From assembly GCA_043758755.1 (NCBI GenBank), contig JAYVMW010000038.1:17972-81971 (forward strand): a stretch of DNA of 64,000 nucleotides, written 5' to 3'. Below are positions 53,374-61,787 of this stretch, piece by piece (the first letter of the stretch is position 1; every line of letters starts with the position of its first letter). The position numbers and the translations under genes were made by a program. The stretch comes from Solimicrobium sp043758755 (GTDB taxonomy: Bacteria > Pseudomonadota > Gammaproteobacteria > Burkholderiales > Burkholderiaceae_D). Below the pieces are notes generated by a model that was not told where the DNA came from, ran no database searches, and was given only the letters and a program-made list of their open reading frames with translations.

Positions 53374-53507
53374 ACTGTTCTCCTTAAAAAATACTGCAAT
53401 TAACATCTGGTCGGATACCCAGATGGATGCTGCTGTGGTCAGGTATGACCTCATGCCAAAAAATCCGCTGAATCGATACATGGTTGCGATACATGGTTGA
53501 TGGCGGA

Positions 53508-54356
53508 TCAGCGTTGCCTGATCTGGCCGCTCTCGTCGGACAATATTATTTCGACGCGACGATTGATCTGACGATTTCCCGCCGTATCGTTAGGCATGGC
53601 CGGAAATGCCTCGCCATAACCGCGTATGCTGATTCGGATGCCCGCTATGCCTTTGTCCGTCAGGGCGCGCTTTACCGCTTCGGCACGCCGTTCTGACAAC
53701 GCCTGATTGTATTGAGGCGATCCGATGTTATCGGTGTACCCTTCAATGAGTACATTGCGCTCTGCGTACTGGTTCAATATGTCACAGAGCTTTTGTACTG
53801 CCTGTTGCGCCTTGGCGTTCAGATGCGAGCGGTCGAAGGCAAACAGTACGTCGCCCAATGTAATCACAATGCCCCGCTCGGTTTTTTTAGCCGACAACTC
53901 TGCCAATTCTTGTTCAAGAAGTGCTGCGCGCGACTGGGCTGACTGGGCCGAGCGCTTCGACTGTTCAGCAGCCAGTCGGGCCTGATCGGCTTCGCTGGTT
54001 CTCTGATTCAACAACAGGCGGTCACGCTGTTCGGTAATACGGGAAGCCTCAGCTTCGGCGAGTTTGCGCTTGGTTACGTCCTGGGCCAGCGCAATTTTGG
54101 CTCTGGCCACGTAAGCCAGATCATCGATGTCCTGTGCACTTTCACGATGCTGCGCTGCCATGTCAGCCAACCTGACTGCAGCGTCGGCGTCCCTGAGTTC
54201 CAGCGGCGCGTAACGTTCAACATGTGGATTGAGTTCCAGAACCTGATAACTGGCATGCACCTGATCGAGCAGACCGGTTGTTCGGGGTGTGATGCTGCAG
54301 GCGCTTTCCAGCACGGCCGTAACCAGCAGCGCGCCGATAAACAGACAATGTTTCAT
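53508..54356 (-). CDS. OmpA-family lipoprotein with DUF4398-like coiled-coil region
   Basis: About 282 residues. Lipobox LESAC follows a short signal peptide; the middle part is a long helical region (DAAVRLADMAAQHRESAQDIDDLAYVARAKIALAQ; alanine/glutamine-rich coiled coil), and the C-terminal ~120 residues are an OmpA peptidoglycan-binding domain (GDVLFAFDRSHLNAKAQQAVQKL, IEGYTDNIGSPQYNQALSERRAEAVKRAL, GYGEAFP). Outer-membrane anchored, it should tether to peptidoglycan. AGGA precedes ATG 54356. The upstream DUF4398 lipoprotein gene is 11 bases away, and the two likely form one complex. Confidence 0.9.
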   Translation of the reverse strand: MKHCLFIGALLVTAVLESACSITPRTTGLLDQVHASYQVLELNPHVERYAPLELRDADAAVRLADMAAQHRESAQDIDDLAYVARAKIALAQDVTKRKLAEAEASRITEQRDRLLLNQRTSEADQARLAAEQSKRSAQSAQSRAALLEQELAELSAKKTERGIVITLGDVLFAFDRSHLNAKAQQAVQKLCDILNQYAERNVLIEGYTDNIGSPQYNQALSERRAEAVKRALTDKGIAGIRISIRGYGEAFPAMPNDTAGNRQINRRVEIILSDESGQIRQR

Positions 54357-54367
54357 GGCAGGTCCTT

Positions 54368-54772
54368 TCAATTGTCAGAAGAGGGGAGGTCTGATTTTTG
54401 GCTGGCGCGTCTGATCTGTTCCTGCAGCAGCACAATGTCATTCAACAGAGTGGCGGTGGTTGCTTCTGCTTTGGCCGTCTGAACCTTGCTTTGTGCAAGC
54501 CTGGCGTCGGCCAGCGCCTGAGATGCCATGGTATTGGCTTTCTTGAAATCGCCCACACTGAGTGCGACTCTGGCCTGGGTCAGTCTGTCGCGCGCCGATT
54601 GCAATTCTGCCGCAGCATGCTCGGCACCACCGGATTTGAAGGCTTCATCAACTGCTGCATTGGCTACGGCAACGTTGGCTGCGGCCGGGGTCTTCAAATC
54701 GGTGCAACCGGTCACCAGTACGACCAATGTCATTCCAAGTAGTTGCGGTGAATTTTTGATCAATGTAAACAT
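54368..54772 (-). CDS. DUF4398-containing lipoprotein
   Basis: 134 residues with lipobox VTGC after a hydrophobic signal (LLGMTLVVLV), then DUF4398: AAANVAVANAAVDEAFKSGGAEHAAAELQSARDRLTQARVAL, an alpha-helical hairpin. Ribosome site AAGGAGAA before ATG 54772. Its partner OmpA-type gene carries a similar helical region, suggesting a fission or duplication of the same domain. Together with the DUF883 gene it forms an envelope-stress-looking cluster. Confidence 0.88.
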   Translation of the reverse strand: MFTLIKNSPQLLGMTLVVLVTGCTDLKTPAAANVAVANAAVDEAFKSGGAEHAAAELQSARDRLTQARVALSVGDFKKANTMASQALADARLAQSKVQTAKAEATTATLLNDIVLLQEQIRRASQKSDLPSSDN

Positions 54773-54965
54773 CGGATTCTCCTTTAACTGTAGATAATCC
54801 AAACAAGAAGCATGGCAACCATGTTAGCGCTGCGAATTAATGACGTCGGTTCGATCACGCACTTTTCCGGTGGCATTCGGATAGGTAAAATCCACATCAG
54901 CGCACCAATCCTGCGCTACGCCAGTAGTCAGTCAAGCTGATATCCAAAGGACAAATCCCGCAGTT

Positions 54966-56573
54966 TCAATCTCGTTCTAACTGCAGAAAATCCACCAGAG
55001 CGACTCCATCTGGTGTTAAGTTCAATGCGGCCACGATGTCAGGCAGGAGGGCTGATTTTTTGATTTGTGCTACCAGCACAGCACGATGTTTTGCAGTGAG
55101 TCTGGTTGCGCCGAGAGCCTGAAACAGACCATAAATCATCGCCGCCCTCTGTGCCTGGCTGCTCGATCCATGAGACGCCAGAATTTGACTGATCATGGCG
55201 TTCAGATTCTCCTGCGTGATTTCGTTTGTGCTGTTGCCTGCCGTTTTTCCGCCAAGAGCAGCGCATACGTTTGTCATCATTGCGCCCATCTGCGCCGGAC
55301 TGAGGGAGTTACTGGAGGCCAGGATCTTGGCCAGCACCGTGTCGCGATGTTCACCCGACATCTGCCTGTGCTCCAGACTCCAGCACAACTCCGCAATCGC
55401 GATACCCATTTCACGATGGCTCCAACTGTGGCTGCGGCTCAGAATCTGGCTCAGTATTACATCGAGATCCTCACGCTTCATGTCACGACCTTTCAATACC
55501 AGATCCGTAGCGATGAATCCCGCGCACAGCGCCTGCATCGTTGCATCCAAGGGCAATCGTCTGTGGGATTCATAGAAATCAAGAACCTGTTGCAGCACGT
55601 CGTCACGATGGCCGGGCTTCATATTCCTGCCACCGAGAGCCAGACCCAGGTAATACAGCATGGCGCGCATTTGCTGTGCAGTGCATTTCAGATGCGAGGC
55701 TAAAATCGCTGCTGTTATCTGGGTACGAATGCGTTGCGGCATGTTTCTGCCACCCAGCACAGTGCACAGGGCGCCAATCATCGAACCCATCTGGATTGGC
55801 GTACTGGTTCTGTGCGAGGTCAGGATTTGTTCATACACCGCTCTATGATGTCCGTTGTTCGACATGGTCGGGCCAAGTGCAGCACACAGGCCTTTAATCA
55901 TTGCGCCCATATGTTCATAGCTGCATGTTTGATGTGCGTTGAGGATAATGCTCAACAAGGCATTGCGATGTGCTGCAGTCATCGCCGATCCGCCCAGCGC
56001 GAGTGAGGCGGCAGCGAAATTTTCCCGCAATCCGTTCACCTCATATTTGTAACCCTGCACCTTCGATAAAAGATTCACCAGGAAACTGACGACGAAGCTG
56101 CCGTACTTCTGGTCGGACATGCCGGATGCTTTCAGTGACTGAAATTTCTGATACACCCGTTCGCCCTGAGCGCCCAGAAATACCAGTGAAGGCTTGAGAT
56201 TGATGGTGTTTTGCGAACTGGCGATCGGCGAAGCGGTGCGTTTTGCCACCTCGTCTCGCAGACGTGGACGGTATAAGCCTTGCACTTCATTGTGCATGCG
56301 ACGCCCGGTCAATATCAGCGGTAATGAATCTTTGTCGATCAGCCAGGTTTTGACCAGATCAAGCAGTACCGTGGGCAGCGTTAACATATGGTTCGGGGGG
56401 GGCACTAAGCTGGCGCACGAGGTTTTAGCCGTTCCTGCGCAGCGCAGCAGAGCCGAGAGTTGCGGTGACTGACTTGCCGGATCAGGTCCGTGGGTTGAAT
56501 TATGGCTGGTGGTCTGATTTGCCAAAGTGCTGAATGAAAATGAGGTGATGCCGGAACTCGAACTCGGTGACAT
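54966..56573 (-). CDS. F-box-like / 40-residue helical repeat protein, paralog A
   Basis: 535 residues, no recognised database family. Ser-rich N-terminus (SGITSFSFST) without Sec signal; F-box-like block at about 63-105 (LPTVLLDLVKTWLIDKDSLPLILTGRRM); linker with QNTINLKPSLVFLG; then eight ~40-residue units from about residue 198, each a helix like HRNALLSIILNAH and a second like MGAMIKGLCAALG; C-terminal cap TPDGVALVDFLQLERD. Unit 4 carries an extra insertion (ATDLVLKGRDM) and unit 6 the extension GKTAGNSTNEI. It is the last gene of a six-member tandem array. No enzymatic motif is seen. Function unknown; effector-like role is inferred. Confidence 0.8.
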   Translation of the reverse strand: MSPSSSSGITSFSFSTLANQTTSHNSTHGPDPASQSPQLSALLRCAGTAKTSCASLVPPPNHMLTLPTVLLDLVKTWLIDKDSLPLILTGRRMHNEVQGLYRPRLRDEVAKRTASPIASSQNTINLKPSLVFLGAQGERVYQKFQSLKASGMSDQKYGSFVVSFLVNLLSKVQGYKYEVNGLRENFAAASLALGGSAMTAAHRNALLSIILNAHQTCSYEHMGAMIKGLCAALGPTMSNNGHHRAVYEQILTSHRTSTPIQMGSMIGALCTVLGGRNMPQRIRTQITAAILASHLKCTAQQMRAMLYYLGLALGGRNMKPGHRDDVLQQVLDFYESHRRLPLDATMQALCAGFIATDLVLKGRDMKREDLDVILSQILSRSHSWSHREMGIAIAELCWSLEHRQMSGEHRDTVLAKILASSNSLSPAQMGAMMTNVCAALGGKTAGNSTNEITQENLNAMISQILASHGSSSQAQRAAMIYGLFQALGATRLTAKHRAVLVAQIKKSALLPDIVAALNLTPDGVALVDFLQLERD

Positions 56574-56715
56574 GGGAGGCCTTATGTGCAGATTTATCGG
56601 GACCGCAATACAGGCGGCCGTTTCAACAACGGCGCGGATTGTTACACGGGGATGTTCAGGCTCGGAATGGGGGAATTACTGATAGTCGGTGATATCGAGA
56701 TCCGTAGGGTGGTAT

Positions 56716-58368
56716 TTACCCGTTACGAAGGGAACTGGCAAGCGGATCCGGGATTTTCAGTTGCAGAAAATCCAGCATCGCCTGTCCACCTGATGACCAG
56801 ACTATCCCGACCACTATTTCAGTCCGGTGCTTTGACCCCTGCAGATGCGCGAGCAACGTATCGCGATGCGAGGCCGTGATATTGGTACCGCCCAGGGCGC
56901 AATAAATACTGTAAATCATGGCGCCGGTTTGAAAATGGTTGGTCGTTCCGTGAAATTGCAGCACCTGTCTGAGGATGACATCCAGATTGTCGCTCGTCAT
57001 ATTTGACGCGCTCTGATGCAGACTGTTTAACGCGCGGCACAGGCCAAAAATCATGCCACCCATCTGATCCGGATTGCATTGCGAAGCAGACTCCAGCATC
57101 TTTGCCAGCACCGTGTCGCGATGCCTCTGTGACATAGTCGGGCCGCCGAGTGCCGCGCACAGCGCATAACTCGCGTGCGCCATTTCGGTCTTGTTCCAGC
57201 GGCTGTGGTCTCCCACAATGGCAACCAATACCGCTTTAAGATTGGCATCGGTCATTTTCGTACCACCGAAACCCAGGCTTGCTCCGCTGAACATGCGCGC
57301 CAGCGGCATGTCTGAGTCCTTGTCATAAGCTCTCAGAATTTGTTGCAGCAACCCGTCTCGGTGGTCTGGGGTTATATGGGCGCCACCGAATGCCAGACCT
57401 ACGTGAGCCAACATGGCTGAAATCTGCAATGGACTGCCTGTCGGATAGGTGGCCAAAATTCTGTTAATTAAACCGTTACGCTGCCTTGGCTGCATTTTTT
57501 CGCCACCAAAAACCCGACACATCACTTCGACCATGTTTCCCATCTGGTCTGGCGAACAGGTTTTACCGGAGCTCAGGATTTGCGTCAACAGGGCTTCGTG
57601 ATGCTTCAAACTGGCAACGCTGCGGCGCAACCCAATACAGAATCCCCAGATCATTGCACTCATCTTGTTTGGACCATTGGTTTTACAGGAGCCCAGGATC
57701 TCGGCCAACAGCGCATCGCGATTTGCCACAGACATGAAGGTTCCGCCCAGGGCCAGGGTGACTCCGGCGACCATGTCGCGCAACTTATAAAAGTCTTGTT
57801 TGCCCACCACCAGAAATTTCAGAAAGTGCAGAACCTTGCTGCGATATTGCGCTTCGGACAGGCCGCTCGACTGCAGCGCCCTGCATTTCTGAAAAATCAG
57901 TTCGCCATCGTTCCCCAACGGCACATAAGACGGCTTGAGATTGACGGTATTTTGGCAATGCGCAATCGGTGAAGCGGCATCGTCTGCCACGGTCAGGCGC
58001 AGTCGCTGCCTGTAATACTGCTGCACTTCACGTTGCAGGTACTGACTGGTCAATATCAATTGCATTGACTCGGCGTCGATCAGCCAGCTTTTAATCAGGT
58101 GAATCAACATCGTCGGCAGGGTTAGCAAGGGCGCAGGGCGGCTCGCACCGGATGCAGGGTGCGTCGTGCCTGTTGAGTGCAGTAGATGAGGGGCAGGGGG
58201 CTGTGATTCGGGCTGTGATTCGGGCTGTGATTCGAGCTGTGATTCGGGCTGTGATTCGGGCTCTGATTCGGGCTGTGATTCGGGCTCTGATTCGGGCTGT
58301 GCGGCCAGCTGACCTGCCCGAACCCAAAAGGAAAATGAGGCGGTGCTGTGGTTTGATTCGGGTAACAT
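56716..58368 (-). CDS. F-box-like / 40-residue helical repeat protein, paralog B, with PES(Q/E) minisatellite
   Basis: 550 residues with the same architecture as its neighbours: Ser-rich start, F-box-like block (LPTMLIHLIKSWLIDAESMQLILTSQ), linker QNTVNLKPSYVPLG, eight repeats (for example HHEALLTQILSSGKTCSPDQMGNM), cap GGQAMLDFLQL, and a short extra tail ending SSLRNG. Near residue 25-57 it has a low-complexity run of Pro-Glu-Ser-Gln/Glu tetrapeptides encoded by a 12-bp tandem repeat. The start codon abuts the stop of paralog C with no gap, and its ribosome site GGAGGGAG lies inside C's coding end, so translation is coupled. Confidence 0.8.
   Translation of the reverse strand: MLPESNHSTASFSFWVRAGQLAAQPESEPESQPESEPESQPESQLESQPESQPESQPPAPHLLHSTGTTHPASGASRPAPLLTLPTMLIHLIKSWLIDAESMQLILTSQYLQREVQQYYRQRLRLTVADDAASPIAHCQNTVNLKPSYVPLGNDGELIFQKCRALQSSGLSEAQYRSKVLHFLKFLVVGKQDFYKLRDMVAGVTLALGGTFMSVANRDALLAEILGSCKTNGPNKMSAMIWGFCIGLRRSVASLKHHEALLTQILSSGKTCSPDQMGNMVEVMCRVFGGEKMQPRQRNGLINRILATYPTGSPLQISAMLAHVGLAFGGAHITPDHRDGLLQQILRAYDKDSDMPLARMFSGASLGFGGTKMTDANLKAVLVAIVGDHSRWNKTEMAHASYALCAALGGPTMSQRHRDTVLAKMLESASQCNPDQMGGMIFGLCRALNSLHQSASNMTSDNLDVILRQVLQFHGTTNHFQTGAMIYSIYCALGGTNITASHRDTLLAHLQGSKHRTEIVVGIVWSSGGQAMLDFLQLKIPDPLASSLRNG
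58201..58296. repeat. 12-bp tandem repeat (coding minisatellite), eight units
   Basis: Eight consecutive units of CTGTGATTCGGG or one-base variants (units starting 58225, 58261 and 58285 differ). Each unit encodes a Pro-Glu-Ser-Gln or Pro-Glu-Ser-Glu tetrapeptide in paralog B on the minus strand. The number being a multiple of three bases keeps the frame whatever the copy number, so length could vary between strains. Confidence 0.9.
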
Positions 58369-59934
58369 TCAGGCTCCCTCCAGCTGCAGAAAATCCACCA
58401 GCGCCTGACCGTCAGTGAAGACTTTTAACACTTCAACTATTTCATGCAGGCGAGTTGAGTCGCGCAGATTTTTGAGCAAAATAGCACGATGGGTTGGCGT
58501 GATATCCGTCCTGCCCAGCGCGGCATAAATATAGTAAATCATGGCCCCGGTCAGAAAATCGCTCATTGGCCCCTGCAACTGCATCACCTGACTGAGGATG
58601 GCCTCCAGATTGTCCGGAAAAATATCGGTAACAAGTTGATTCATACTGCCTAAACTGTGGCACAGGCCCCAAACCATTCTGCCCATCGCGTCGGGACTGC
58701 ACGTTACATGTGATCCCATAATTACTGCCAGCACCAGGTCGCGACGATCCGCTGATATATCGGGGCCGCCGAGTTCGATGCATACCAACGCAACCGCCTT
58801 GGCCATTATTCTTGTTTCCCAGCTTGCATGGCACCCCACAATTGCGCTCAACAGCGCATCCAGACTGAGGTCTGTCATGTTCTTGCCACCCAGACCCCGG
58901 CACAACCCCTTGATGACGTCAGACAGCGGCATGCGCTGGTCGGCTCCCACCATCGTCAGAATCTGTTTGATAAATCCGTCACGATGTTCTGGCTTCATAA
59001 TCCGGCCGCCCAGAGCCAGACACACGTGATGCAGCATGGCCGAAATCTGGGTCCGGTTATTGGATTTACGCGTGACCAAAATGTGTCCGACCAGCCTGGT
59101 GCGCGTTCTGGTCGACATGTTTTCATCACCAAACACCCGGCACATTGATCCGACCATCGCTCCCATCTGGTCTGGCGTAGATGTTTTAGAAGAAGCCAGA
59201 ATGTGCGCAAACACGGCTTTATGGTGTCGCAATTCAGGAGCAATACGGTGCAACCCAAGACAGACTCCCATTATCATTGCGCCCATCTGTTCAGCGCTGC
59301 TTGACTTGCTGGAGCCAAGGATTGTCCCCAGTAATGCATCGCGACTGGTCTGGCTCATCAGCGTTCCGCCCAATCCGAGAACCGCGCCGGCATAGAAGTC
59401 GCGTACCGAAATGACATCGCTTTGCTCAAACACCTGCAATTTAAGAAGTTGAATGACCTTGCCGCAATAGTCGGCCTCGGACTGACAAAGCGGCTGCATT
59501 GCCAGACATTTCTGAAACATCACTTCACCGGCGTCGCCCAAACCGATCAGTGATGGCTTGAGATTGACGGAATTCTGGTTCGCTGCAATCGGCGACTTGA
59601 CATGCCTCGCTACGGCCGGTCGCAGCCGCAGCCGGTAATAGTGTTGCACTTCATCTTTGAAATGATGGCTGGTCAATATCAGCGGTAATGAATCTTTATC
59701 CTTGAGCCAGGTTTTGAGCAGATGGAGCAACATTGTTGGCAGCGGCGAAATGCAGTCTGGACCGGTCAATTGTGCCGCAGCGGTTTTCGTGGTTCCTGAA
59801 CTCAGCAGCAACGGCGCAGGTGGCTGACTGCCTGCGGTGCCCAGAGGTCCCTGGTGATCAATGTTAAAGACGGGCAGACTTGCCGCAACCTTGAAGGAAA
59901 TTGAATCAATGGTGGAGCCAAAAGCGGGTGACAT
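58369..59934 (-). CDS. F-box-like / 40-residue helical repeat protein, paralog C
   Basis: About 521 residues from ATG 59934 (MSPAFGSTIDSISF); the frame is open to 59982, but 59934 aligns with the other paralogs and has AAGGA 11 bases before. F-box-like block LPTMLLHLLKTWLKDKDSLPLILTSHHF; linker QNSVNLKPSLIGLG; eight repeats, e.g. RDALLGTILGSSKSSSAEQMGAMI; unit 6 carries the longer junction (SMNQLVTDI) found at the same position in B and D; cap DGQALVDFLQLEGA. Co-directional with B and directly upstream of it. Confidence 0.8.
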   Translation of the reverse strand: MSPAFGSTIDSISFKVAASLPVFNIDHQGPLGTAGSQPPAPLLLSSGTTKTAAAQLTGPDCISPLPTMLLHLLKTWLKDKDSLPLILTSHHFKDEVQHYYRLRLRPAVARHVKSPIAANQNSVNLKPSLIGLGDAGEVMFQKCLAMQPLCQSEADYCGKVIQLLKLQVFEQSDVISVRDFYAGAVLGLGGTLMSQTSRDALLGTILGSSKSSSAEQMGAMIMGVCLGLHRIAPELRHHKAVFAHILASSKTSTPDQMGAMVGSMCRVFGDENMSTRTRTRLVGHILVTRKSNNRTQISAMLHHVCLALGGRIMKPEHRDGFIKQILTMVGADQRMPLSDVIKGLCRGLGGKNMTDLSLDALLSAIVGCHASWETRIMAKAVALVCIELGGPDISADRRDLVLAVIMGSHVTCSPDAMGRMVWGLCHSLGSMNQLVTDIFPDNLEAILSQVMQLQGPMSDFLTGAMIYYIYAALGRTDITPTHRAILLKNLRDSTRLHEIVEVLKVFTDGQALVDFLQLEGA

Positions 59935-59984
59935 GATGATCCTTGGTTGTATGAGGTTACTGAACTGGTTGTCCAGTGGCAACC

Positions 59985-60040
59985 TGCAATATCATTGCAC
60001 CACCTCGTGCTGACAATGGTGCAATGATATTGCACCCTAC
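59985..60040 (-). repeat. REP-like doublet between paralogs C and D
   Basis: Two 18-base arms (59985-60002 and 60017-60034) are perfect inverted copies with a 14-base spacer, and each arm is itself nearly palindromic (GGTGCAAT pairing with ATTGCACC around a 3-base loop). On the minus strand the D-proximal copy reads GTAG followed by that stem, as at 52870. The TAG is the stop codon of paralog D. Long hairpin without U-run, so not a standard terminator. Confidence 0.7.
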
Positions 60041-61599
60041 CCACCCTCGAGCTGCAGAAACGTCACAAGTTCCTGCCCTTCAGGGGTGAATTTCAGTGAC
60101 GCGACGATGTCAGGCAGACGACTTGATTCCCGCAGACGCGTGACCAGAATATCGCGATGCACCGGACTGATATTCGTCTTGCCCACTGAGTCGTAGATAT
60201 AGAAAATCGCTGCGGCAGGGTGCAAACTGTTCGTTGATCCATGCCACTGAATAACCTGTCTGACGATGGCATCGAGATTGTCCGGCAAGATATCGGTAGC
60301 ACCTTGAACATAACTGCACAGACTGCGGCACAGGCTCCAAACCATTCTACCGATCGTATCGGCACCGCAGGTGACAGGAGCAGCCAGAATCCTTGCCAGC
60401 ACCGCATCGCGATGGTGCGGCGACAAATTCCTGCCGCCGAGTTCAATGCACAGGGAAGCCATCGCCATCGCGATTTCTCTATGATTCCAGTCTGGCAGGC
60501 AGCCCAGAAGTGCGGCCAACAGTGCATCACGGTGCGCATCGGTCATTTGCATTCCACCGAAACCACGGCACAAACCCTGGATCATGGGTGCCTGCGGCAA
60601 CTGCCGGTGTTTGCCATACATGGTCAAAATCTGTGTGATCAACCCATCGCGATGCTCTGGTTTCATAGTCGGTCCGCCCAAAGCCAGGCACACATGATGC
60701 AGCATCGCGATAATTTGTTCCCGATTCAAGGTATTGTGCGCGACCAAAATCTTGCTGATTAACATGGTGCGCGGTCTTGACGACATCTTTTCATTACCGA
60801 ATAGCCGACACATGGCTCCGATCATGTTTCCCATCTGGCTGGGCGTAGACGTCTGGCCGGAAGCCAGAATCTGCCCAAGCACGCCCTCATGATGGCTCAG
60901 ACTTGTGACAGGGCGGCGCAACCCGACACAAACGCCCCTGATCATTGCGCCCATCTGAGCCGGACTGCTGGTTTTATAAGAGCCCAGGATCTGGGCCATC
61001 AATGCATCGCGACTGGCAGCAGACATGAAGGTTCCGCCCAACCCAAGCGTGGCGCCGGCGTAGGTGTCGCCGACCGGATGCACGTCATTTTTGTCAAACA
61101 CTTGCGCGTTCAGAAGTTGAATCACCTTGCTGCAGTATTCAGTATCAGGCAACCCGGGTGTCTTCATTGCCATACATTGTTGATACAGTGCTTCCCCCGC
61201 CTGGCCCAAAGGGATCAGTGACGGCCTGAGATTGGCTGAATTCTGGCAGGCGGCGATCGGTGACGCTGTCCCTGCCGCTACGGTCGGACGCAGCCGCAAA
61301 TGGTAATAGTGCTGCACCTCATGGTTCATGCGTTTGCCGGTCAATATCAGCGGTAATGACTCTTTGTCGATCAGCCAGGTTTTAATCAGATGGAGCAACA
61401 TCGTTGGCAGGGTTGCGATGCAGTCACGCTCAGAGACTGGCACCGTGCCGCTCGAACCCGCTGAACGCAACATCAGATCGGAAGGTGGCTGTCCCGTTTC
61501 GGTCGGAGTGGGCTTTGTGCCGGATGAAGTAGTGACGGGCTGGCTTGCCGGAACGGAGAAAGAAAATGAGGCTATGCCGGAGGGTGAACCTGGTGACAT
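60037..61599 (-). CDS. F-box-like / 40-residue helical repeat protein, paralog D
   Basis: 520 residues, the cleanest member. N-terminus SGIASFSFSVPASQ; F-box-like block at 63-105 (LPTMLLHLIKTWLIDKESLPLILTGKRM); linker SPIAACQNSANLRPSLIPLG and a Tyr/Cys-containing helix EYCSKVIQLLN; eight units from residue 193, consensus HRDALLAQILGS then QMGAMIxGLCxALGGxxM; cap TPEGQELVTFLQLEGG. AGGA lies about ten bases before the ATG. No transmembrane segment, no Sec signal and no catalytic motif. The stop codon lies within a REP-like element. Confidence 0.8.
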   Translation of the reverse strand: MSPGSPSGIASFSFSVPASQPVTTSSGTKPTPTETGQPPSDLMLRSAGSSGTVPVSERDCIATLPTMLLHLIKTWLIDKESLPLILTGKRMNHEVQHYYHLRLRPTVAAGTASPIAACQNSANLRPSLIPLGQAGEALYQQCMAMKTPGLPDTEYCSKVIQLLNAQVFDKNDVHPVGDTYAGATLGLGGTFMSAASRDALMAQILGSYKTSSPAQMGAMIRGVCVGLRRPVTSLSHHEGVLGQILASGQTSTPSQMGNMIGAMCRLFGNEKMSSRPRTMLISKILVAHNTLNREQIIAMLHHVCLALGGPTMKPEHRDGLITQILTMYGKHRQLPQAPMIQGLCRGFGGMQMTDAHRDALLAALLGCLPDWNHREIAMAMASLCIELGGRNLSPHHRDAVLARILAAPVTCGADTIGRMVWSLCRSLCSYVQGATDILPDNLDAIVRQVIQWHGSTNSLHPAAAIFYIYDSVGKTNISPVHRDILVTRLRESSRLPDIVASLKFTPEGQELVTFLQLEGG

Positions 61600-61605
61600 G
61601 AGTAT

Positions 61606-61677
61606 CCTGCTTTGACGATTTAAAAGGGCGATTGTTGCACAGGACTGTGGCGATTTGAATTGTGGTATTCACCTGTT
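61606..61677 (-). repeat. Duplicated upstream block of the paralog array, copy before paralog D
   Basis: 72 bases immediately upstream of paralog D align without gaps to the 72 bases upstream of paralog E (63498-63569), with about 57 of 72 identical by eye. Probably carries a promoter or leader; it shows that upstream DNA was duplicated along with the gene. Confidence 0.75.
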
Positions 61678-61787
61678 TCTGATCGCCTGCCGTCAACAGA
61701 AATAATGTCCTTCGCCGACCAATTCCGCAACCAAGCCAATTGATTCGTCCGCATCGCGCTGGGTAATGTTCATCTATCGATTCCCGA

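Noticed and set aside
58152..58418. Plus-strand frame with a repetitive Ala-Val-Ile-Arg sequence
   Set aside because: It is the reverse-frame reading of the 12-bp minisatellite in paralog B; no ribosome site and no family.
61693..61773. Short minus-strand frame (26 codons) between paralogs D and E
   Set aside because: No ribosome site or conservation with the other intergenic regions; likely residual sequence from the duplication.
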